Both the position numbers and the translations under genes were made by a program. Source: Microdochium bolleyi (lineage: Eukaryota > Ascomycota > Sordariomycetes > Xylariales > Microdochiaceae). Taken from it: 64,000 nt of DNA. Within the stretch, counting starts at the first letter, position 1. Every line of letters begins with the position of its first letter. Positions 56,547 through 64,000 of the stretch are shown piece by piece. The DNA is taken from positions 2,356,001-2,420,000 of the forward strand of contig KQ964247.1 in NCBI GenBank assembly GCA_001566295.1. The letters run 5' to 3'. The notes beneath the pieces are model-generated. The model saw nothing but the letters and a program-made list of their open reading frames with translations. It did no database searches and was not told the DNA's origin.

Positions 56547-58822
56547 CTTGGCGATCGTGGGTTGGCTTGTGAGCCAAATCGCAAAAGGGAGGCGTGGGTT
56601 TGATCTTGAATTACACCGCAGCTCGCGCCTGGCGAGTACAGCTACCGACAGCCAAGTCTATTGGAGTATGCCTGTATGTTGTGCAAAGACGGGAGTCTGT
56701 TGCCGTGCTGCAGCTACAGGACCGTCGTCGCGAGTAGGCAGTGGAGGCGCTCGAGAGCAGGCCTCGAATTGCGGCTTGTCAAGGCTGTTGAAGAAGCGAT
56801 GCGTTATGGCATTCGAGGCAGATGCGATAGCGATCGTGTGAGGTTATCCGCGAACTGCCAGCGTGGTCCGCAATGTGGCGATGCTTCGTGTTCGTCACGT
56901 ACAGCAGTGGAGCTGCTGTGGAAGCTGCCGGTCGTGAGAAAGTGCAGGATGCGCAGTGACGACCGAAACTGATGAATATCGTATCGTGCTCTTTGTCGTC
57001 GAACTCGTGGAAATCGTGGTCCTGTCGCCTATCGCGAGCACGAAACTGCAGTGAAGCGACAGAGGGTTGCGCGCGCGCACCTGGGACCGGGGTTCGGGGG
57101 GTCGGAGGGCGCCGTGTGGAGAAGAGGGCAACGGTAGGCGAGTCTGTAAGGCGACGGACCGGAATGAGCGTGGATGTGGCCGTGGACGTGGTCGGCGAGA
57201 AGGCGTTGTTTGTCTGGGAGGGGATTGACAGTAGAAGGAGGGTCTGGATGGGATTTGGCCAGGTACGGTGCAACCACGAGACTCGATCCTGGCTCAGGGC
57301 TGGGCTGGGCAGGCACGAGGGTCTTGGAAGGGCGGGTGTCGAGCACTCTCCGTAACGGACAGGAGCGGTTGAGGGCTGTTTCAAGAGAACGGGCCATCTG
57401 GACACTTCTGGGGCGGCGCGTGGCTGAGCTTGCCCTCTCCACTCGCCCTGAGCTGTGCCCTCCCCTCCTCCGCCGTCGCATTCGCGCCCCTGCAGCCGTT
57501 CTTTGTCGCTGCCTGGCCTGCTACGCACGCTGGCAAGGGATCCCTCGGCTCGTCACATGGTCATTACGTCCGTCCCTCTGGTCTCTCTTCCTTGCCGTAT
57601 CCACACATGGACGCTCGTCCTGAGCATCAGACTTGGCGGGCCGTGCGTGCCCCTAGCTCCGACCTGCACGCTGCCTCCGATCCCACCTTGTCGTCAAGTG
57701 AGTGCTTGCGTGGTCAGTGACGAACTTGGACGCAGGGGGTTGACCACAAGAAACATATATGTGGATCCTAACGGGGTTGATTAGTGCACAGCAAGGCGTG
57801 CGTCGCTTGACGGCAATTGACATCCAGATTAACATCCAGCCGCGTCATGTCTTGGTACTCGTTGTCGAGAAATTCCCCTATTTGCGCCGTGCCAACATTT
57901 CGGCTGTTGCCTTGAGACTCGCCAAAACCTAAGCAGACACGTTCATATCTCCATTGCTTCGATGTGTAACTCCAGCCCAAGTCATGGTTAGCGATCTGTG
58001 GGGGCCAACAAGGGTCCAGACTCAGCCAGCTGAGAGGCGTGGCGAACCGATCCGTAGGAGTCTAACAAATCGACAGCTAGCCCCTGACTAGTGGTATGTC
58101 CTGCAGGTTGTCGGCACCACGCACAAGTACTGGATTCACATTCTATTGATGGGTTGCAAAACGAGACTGATCTGAGTGCTTTATTGGGCCGCTCAGAGTA
58201 TGCGATTAGCAGAGATAACCTCAGCTGCAACGATTAACTACGTAGGACGCTCAGCTGACAAGGAGCATGGTCCCAGCGGCAACGCCCAAGTCGGACGACG
58301 GCTGCTGCTCTAACTAACATTAAACCGAACGCCGTCCCTATTGTACATCGGATGCTTCAGAGCCATGATTGCACTTCACAGGCGTGCCACGTCATGCCGA
58401 ACTTTCCGCCTCGAAGTAGAAAACAGAGAAAACACGAAAACAATTGCAGTAGTATGCCAGCTTGGGTATCGAACCTTTTGGTGGAAATAATGGAGGGATG
58501 ACGAAATGACCGAATGCTTCTCCGCAAAGCTGTTGTTGTGGCTGTGGCAGGACCGCTGTTCGTGTAGATTAGTATATTGATCACTTACTGTCAGCAGCTG
58601 GCTCCATCACGCGTAATCGGGTGCTGCTAGCTGGCTCGTCGGCTATATATTAGTCAAGTTGTGTGGACCGTGCCGTACACGTTCAGCTTGACCGGTTGCA
58701 CAGCTCGGCACCGGACGCCAAGTTGTGTGTAAGTCGCAAAGACTCAATCATCGGGGTCGTCCAGGTCAAGTGTTGTGGTCAAGCATAAAAAAGGAAGTGG
58801 GAGGGTGCGAGTAGCAGAGTGA
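56547..58822. other. intergenic, NIPA promoter and downstream of the acidic-protein gene
   Basis: About 2.3 kb between two minus-strand genes. The part next to NIPA (56.9-57.5 kb) has G-rich plus-strand, C/T-rich minus-strand composition, consistent with a long minus-strand leader. Overlapping open frames at 56779-57623 lack domains. No gene supported. Confidence 0.45.
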
Positions 58823-61274
58823 TCAAGATCGCTGACGCTTGACATCTGTAGGAAGTTATAAGCAGGTTGTCAGAAACAGCGAATATGGAGTTCGGACATA
58901 CCGTTCTGTTCACTCGGTTCAGCCAGGCTGATCGAATCCGATCTCGTGCGCTTGCCAGCTACTGGTGACACTTGTACCGTGCTAGGCTTATCATCAAAGC
59001 TAGGCTCCTCCTCCTGATCTGACTCCCAAGTGATCTCATCGTCATTGGATGGTACCTCGAGCAAGTCCGAAGGCTCTGGATTTGCCGGTTCATTATTGCC
59101 GGTTGTGCCTGCCGTGGCATTCTCGTCCTCATCGTCTGAGTACCCAATCTCATCGTTCTCATCGCCATTGGCTGTGGCCGTGGCGCTTGTGCCTCCAGAG
59201 GCAATTGCGTCCATGTCTTGGGCGGAAGTATCGGTAGGTGCCCCTTCGGTGGCGTCACCTTCGGCTGAAGGGACCTCTTCTGGTGCAGCATTGTGCTCGT
59301 TATCTGGGAAGGGTGCGGTGACAGTTGAAATGTCCAATTCGTCGTAGAACTCATCTTCGCCAGCTTTGGCCTCGCCATCATGGCCAACCGCATCATTTTG
59401 TTGTTCGGTGTCGTGTTGCGCTGACAGGTCGGTACGCGTGGCAGCATTCTGCTCGTCCATGGCACCCTGTTCGTCGTCGTGCACATGCTCTGTGTTGTGA
59501 TCGCCATGCTCGATTTCGAATGTCTCCTCCTCTCGCTCGTACAGGTCCGAGTCTCCGTCCATATCACCATCGGCATCGATCTCCTCCTGGTCGTCCTCAG
59601 GAGTGAATTCCCGGTAGACTGCGACTTGCGACAGTCCATGGCCCGCCTTGGCGCTCTCTTTGAGTGCCAAAAGCCGCTGAGACCCGCTGGGTCGCATCGA
59701 GAGGTATGAGTAGAAAGGAGGCACGCTCTCGGCACCGTCGTTGCGTGTGAGTTGGTCATACAGCTGCAGAAGCTCTACATAGGAATGCTCTTTCAGCAAG
59801 CTTGGAGAGGATGACTGGAGACAAAGTCAGCTTGTGAAGTCATGTAGGAACATTCATTACTTACTTCTGCAAATTCCAGTCCGAGACCGTCGACATAAAG
59901 TACGAGCTCGTCCAGCGGAGATATCTCCTCCCTGACAACATTCCGTAACGCAGACAAAAATTCGTCCAACGATGCTTCAATAGGCGAGGAGTCCTTAAAA
60001 AAGTACGTGTCTGGGTCGTCGCTGTCAGAGTCGGCAAGAAGACGGTAATCTGTCCGTTTGTAAGAAATGATAGGCCCGTGTCGGGCAAGCAGTGCGCCAC
60101 GATCGTCACTCGGCTCAGTTTCGGTGCCCTCCACTGTCGGCTGCTTCGTGGTATTGGTGTTGTTCACATCGTGAGCTGTGTCGCTCAGCAGATGACTCTC
60201 ATCATCATGGTTGAGAAGAGCGTCGATCGCCTCGTTGCTAGCATCGTCAGGGTCATTCTCAGTATTTTCCTCGCTGCACTCTTCGTCGGCTTCTACGCCC
60301 TCAGATGGTGGCGGCGATTGAATGCTTGTTTGAGCATCCAGGCCCTGCTTTGGTACTGCTTCATATGACACTGTTGTTGTAGATCCTTCTTCAGGTGGCG
60401 AGCTGATTTTGCTGCCTACGGACTCTTGCAGAACTTCTTGAGACTCTGTGCGGCCAATAACCTCGCTGTGCTCGATGTAGCCATCCTTCTCGTCACCGTC
60501 AGGAGGACTTGTGTCACCGGCTGTATCTGTCGGCACATGTGCGTCAACATTTACAGCCTCGTCTTCCCCAACGTCGAGACTTTCTTGATGCTCAGCAGCA
60601 ACATTGAGGCTGTGGTCGAAGTCGGCCTGGCCAGCCTGGACGTCTATCTCGGTCTCGGTAGCCTCCGTGTCGTGCAGCGAGTCGACTACGTCAGTAGCCA
60701 CGTCGTAGGAGTGCTCGTTCGATTCGTTGCTGGCCTTGGTATCTCCACCCTCTGCTAAGGTTGACCGGTCCTGTTCGCTGACTGGGAGGTCATCGAGGTT
60801 GTGTGTAAGCTGGCTCTGTGTGTCATTCGCTTCGATATTGCTAGTCAAAGCAATGCCAGCGTTGTCCGAAGCAGTGTGTTCTTCCGGCATGTGTTCATTA
60901 TGGTGTTCCACATCAACGAAATCAATCTCATGCACCTCATTCAAAGGTGCAGCGGTCTCTGCAGCGTCCTGCCACACACTGTCGTTTTCTGGTGCGACGA
61001 GGTCGATATCGATATCCTCGGTGGCTGCCAGTGTCTCAGTATGGTCGATATCATCGGCGTCGACCATGCCGTACGAAGCATCATCACCTTCGGCCATGAG
61101 CTCGTCCCGGCCATCGGAGTTGAATATTTGAAGATCGGCCGAGTGGTCGAAGTCCGCCAACTCTAGGTCTTCGTCCGGATGCGCCACGGCGGCGAGGTCG
61201 AGGTCGATATCGATGTCTTCTGTGCTGCCGTCTGGGCCGAAGTCCGCCATGATGTCCATTTCTTCGTCTGGCAT
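58823..61274 (-). CDS. very acidic fungal protein with one conserved domain, likely nuclear
   Basis: Three exons (61274-59865, 59814-58902, 58845-58823) give 781 residues. Most of the protein is disordered and dominated by Asp, Glu, Ser, Thr and Ala. A conserved-looking folded segment spans about residues 395-560: 'ARHGPIISYKRTDYRLLADS', 'DPDTYFFKDSSPIEASLDEFLSALRNV', 'LDELVLYVDGLGLEF', 'YVELLQLYDQLTRNDG' and 'FYSYLSMRPSGSQRLLALKE'. I recall similar domains in unnamed fungal proteins but no established function. The end carries two basic clusters, GKRTRSD and DVKRQRS, 16-25 residues apart, resembling a bipartite nuclear signal. The second cluster is encoded by an 8-codon last exon. Chromatin association is inference only. 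Confidence 0.8.
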
Positions 61275-63342
61275 GTTTCTTGTCTTCCGCGGAGGAAGCT
61301 CCAAGATTTTCTCAACCAGCACCAAACGTGTTGTGCTTCTTCTTTCCTTACGCAATAGTTCCGTGTTTTTTCGCCAGCGCCGACGGGCGGGGAAAGTTTC
61401 TCCTGTGGCTTACTGGTCTCGTCACCAGTTGGCAGCGCCGATGCGGGCGAACCCTCCTGATGCCGTTTCGAATCAAGCTTCTGGGGTGTTCTGGAGCGGC
61501 GGTCGTGATGGACTCGAATGTCCGTAACGTGACGCGACCGCGGACAGACGCGTGAGATAAAGGCTCGATGGCGCTATGGAACAGGAGCCGCTGTCGAGTG
61601 CTATGAGGGATGTTGGAATCCGTGAGTGGAGGCGTACACCACGATGCTTGATGGATCTGAAATGAGTGAGCGATGTCGCGTCGGCCCAGCTTGTAGCACG
61701 TCAAGACACAGGAGCTCCTTCAACGAGCCAGGGTTGGTGCCTGACGCCAATCTGCACTAGCGGTGCCACAACGGCATAAACGTTGGACTACATTTATGCA
61801 AAGCTCATGCCACACAAGGATGGAATGAGCGGGGCTGCCGGTTCTCGAAACGGTGCTGTACGTATAATATCCCGTAAATGTCCGCCATCGTGGGCAGTGA
61901 ACTCTTCGAGCTTTACGAACTGTCCAGATTTGCGCTCAGAGCTTCCGACCCGTGACCTAATACCGAGCATTTGTGGCCGCCACCACTGCCCCTCGATCGT
62001 CCCCAAGCGGAGGGGCCATAAAAAACATGCTACTGTGCAACCTACATGTATTTTTCACGCCGCTCACATGCCTGAGTTCAAATCACGTCTTTGTGTCTCC
62101 AGGAGCGAGAACAAACAACTATAGCGGGCCGGCAAGCGACGCCTTATAGAAGACAACACATAGAAATAACTTCTTTGTGCCACTCCAATAGCTCAGCGGC
62201 ACCACCTCTTCTCACTTTTCTTCTCTCGCTGCATGTGCAGCGACTGTGCACGGACTTTGTGTGTGCAGCAAGTCATTCAATAATAAGCCTGGGCTCAGTC
62301 CGCCTAACCCGCTTCCTGCATAACGATCAAGCCTCCTGGAGTCGCAAAGCAGGCGTCAGTGAGGATTGCCCATAGGATCACACTGGAGTACTCTGCTCTA
62401 CGTACAGTGAACACTCTTGAATCAGTGCATCTGCATCGGCTGGAACTTGAGGCGTTACTGCTGCACGATCCACGGCGCCATACATGAACATTTCAAGGCC
62501 AAGCTTGTCTGAATAATCACACCAAGGTCATGACTATAGCCTCGATCTACCCAGCAAAGATCCGGACGCTGACGATGCGCCGCTCCATGTACTTTCACGG
62601 AGTTGCAATCCGCAGGCCACCGGCTCTGACAGCACGATTCAGCTCGTGGAAAAGCCGTGGAGGGGTTTCGACTGAAAGAGTTCGTTGAGCTCAGACCATA
62701 CGGAGAAGCGTTTCTAAGGAGACCGGCTACTGAGAGGGTCGGCAAGACGAAATCTAAGGTGACATGCGAGGCTGTGGCGTGGCTCTTATGGCCACGGGAT
62801 ACCGTCGATTCTGAGTTGCGACTTGCAAAGGTGGATGCTTGGCTGTTGCGTCCCTAGTTCGAGTTTCAGAACTGGGCAGATTTCCGGAACTGGGCGAGCA
62901 GGCCAATCAGACTGGCCAGATCTAGGGGAGAGTGGTTTGTGCCAACTAGCGGCCAATCAGGAAAGTCTCACAGGGCCCACCTGGACTGTTGTCTTCGTTT
63001 CGGGAACTCGAAAATGCTGACAGCCGCTCATGCCTAGCGACAGCGTCCCAGCTGTGAGCCATGGTACCAAAGGCAAAACACGTTTTGTAGGTCATCTCAA
63101 CAGCACTGGAACAATGACAGGCAAAGCCTGGGGTGAAAGAGGTAGAGCAATCCAATGGTTGATTGTGATGTTTAGCCTCATCTCCCTGGGTGCTCGTGGC
63201 TTTCATCTCGGACAATTTGCAATATTTGCCGGAGATAATTGAAAAACACTTGTGCTTCAAACCAAAACATGTTGTCCTATAGTAAGCTGCAGGGTCGTGA
63301 GACGATGGCACACTCAACCTCGAAAGATGCACACGCTCGACT
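61275..63342. other. intergenic between the acidic-protein gene and the LysM gene
   Basis: About 2.1 kb of less GC-rich sequence, containing the promoter of the acidic-protein gene and the 3' side of the LysM gene. No gene seen. Confidence 0.45.
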
Positions 63343-64000
63343 TCAAATGCCTACGCAAATGAAGTAGTCAAGCCAGACGTTACAGGATGACCCAACCTGA
63401 GTGTTCCACTTGATTATATTGGCCTTTGCCGCGCCCGTATTTGAGCAGATCTTGTCGCAGTTGTCGCGATCGACCACTGTGGGTTGACAGCGTCTGTTAG
63501 TCCTGACGCGATCGATCGGGGAACATGCTCTAGGACAACAGATGCTAATCGACATCAAAGTGCAGGATAATGGCATGTCCCTGACAGGTTATGGTGCTCA
63601 CCTTTATAGAATCTCCAGCAGCTTTGAACCATGCCGGGCATGGTCGGAGTGGGAGTGGCGATGCCATTGCCCGTCGTAGTAGTGGTAGTCTTGAGCGTCG
63701 TAGTGGTTGGCGCGCCAATCTTTTGGACGCACACATAGACATTGGCCCATAGGCCCTCACACTGAGATCCAACTCCCGTGTTCCACACATATAGCTGAGC
63801 CAAAGAGATACCATTGCGCGCAAGAAGGGTGCTACAGCTCTCGCCTTGCTTGACCAGGTCGAACTTGTCACAGCTGTCCGTCATTCCAGGTTGCCTGGGT
63901 GTAGGTATTGATATGCCGTTCCCACCAGTAGTTGTGGCAGAGCTTGTCCGAGTCGCTGTCGGTGTGCTGCCGCTTCCACCACCGATGACACTTACACAGA
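63343..64000 (-). CDS. LysM-domain protein, 5' part beyond the window
   Basis: Two visible exons: 63602 to the right edge, and 63476-63343 with the stop. Two LysM modules are seen. The first runs from 'CDKFDLVKQGESCSTLLARNGISLAQLYVWNTGVG' to 'NVYVCVQKIG'. The second is split by the intron and runs from 'SCWRFYK' through 'CDKICSNTGAAKANIIKWNTQVG' to 'DYFICVGI' at the very end. They are joined by Thr/Pro-rich linkers ending in 'P.PGM'. LysM modules bind chitin or related glycans. In fungi such secreted proteins bind the fungus's own wall chitin and, in plant or insect associates, mask it from host receptors. The signal peptide and any further modules lie outside the window, so effector status cannot be decided. 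Confidence 0.88.

Noticed and set aside
56779..57623. Overlapping open frames on both strands upstream of NIPA
   Set aside because: Composition is driven by a G-rich/C-rich strand asymmetry; no domain and no splice-compatible gene model.

Overview
The window is nuclear DNA from a filamentous ascomycete (Pezizomycotina, most likely Sordariomycetes by inference). The genes carry short introns of about 50-240 bases with GT..AG ends and CTAAC/CTGAC-type branch sites. The coding parts are GC-rich, intergenic gaps are often 0.4-3 kb, and both strands are used without operons. The gene families are typical of moulds: SUN protein Slp1, Mei2, the CCAAT-binding subunit HapE/Hap5, a GH1 beta-glucosidase, a Rch1-type transporter and a LysM protein. 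I see no transposon, CRISPR array, rRNA or convincing tRNA.

Layout, left third (0-25.5 kb): SLP1 SUN protein (+), MEI2-like RNA-binding protein (-), exocyst SEC15 (+), HAP5/hapE (-), FCF2 pre-rRNA processing factor (+), a zinc-less MDR oxidoreductase (-), VPS16 (+), TIF3/eIF4B (-) and a small glycine-motif membrane protein (+). Middle (25.5-43.6 kb): GH1 beta-glucosidase (-), GFA/CENP-V-type zinc protein (-), RCH1/SLC10A7-like carrier (-), a decayed gene (+), the PP2A scaffold subunit TPD3 (+), the EFM4 lysine methyltransferase (-) and a 1067-residue glutamine-rich protein (-). Right third (46-64 kb): FRS1 Phe-tRNA synthetase beta subunit (+), YMR1 myotubularin phosphatase (-), RPS3 (+), a NIPA-type Mg transporter (-), a very acidic nuclear-looking fungal protein (-) and a LysM protein cut by the right edge (-).

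The genes do not form one pathway. Most are housekeeping: secretion and vacuole traffic (SEC15, VPS16, YMR1), translation and ribosome production (FCF2, TIF3, FRS1, RPS3, EFM4), and regulation (HAP5, MEI2, TPD3). More lineage-specific content lies in the gene relic near 33-34 kb, the glutamine-rich gene, and the right edge, where the LysM protein could act at the cell surface or in a host interaction.

I rebuilt the exon structures by hand from splice signals and reading-frame phase, and every multi-exon model below closes in frame. First exons are the least certain part. I found no evidence of a wholly new multi-gene system. The most interesting points are unusual small exons (HAP5, TIF3, the acidic protein), leader reading frames ahead of SLP1 and MEI2, CCAAT boxes ahead of HAP5, the long glutamine tracts, and the decayed gene.
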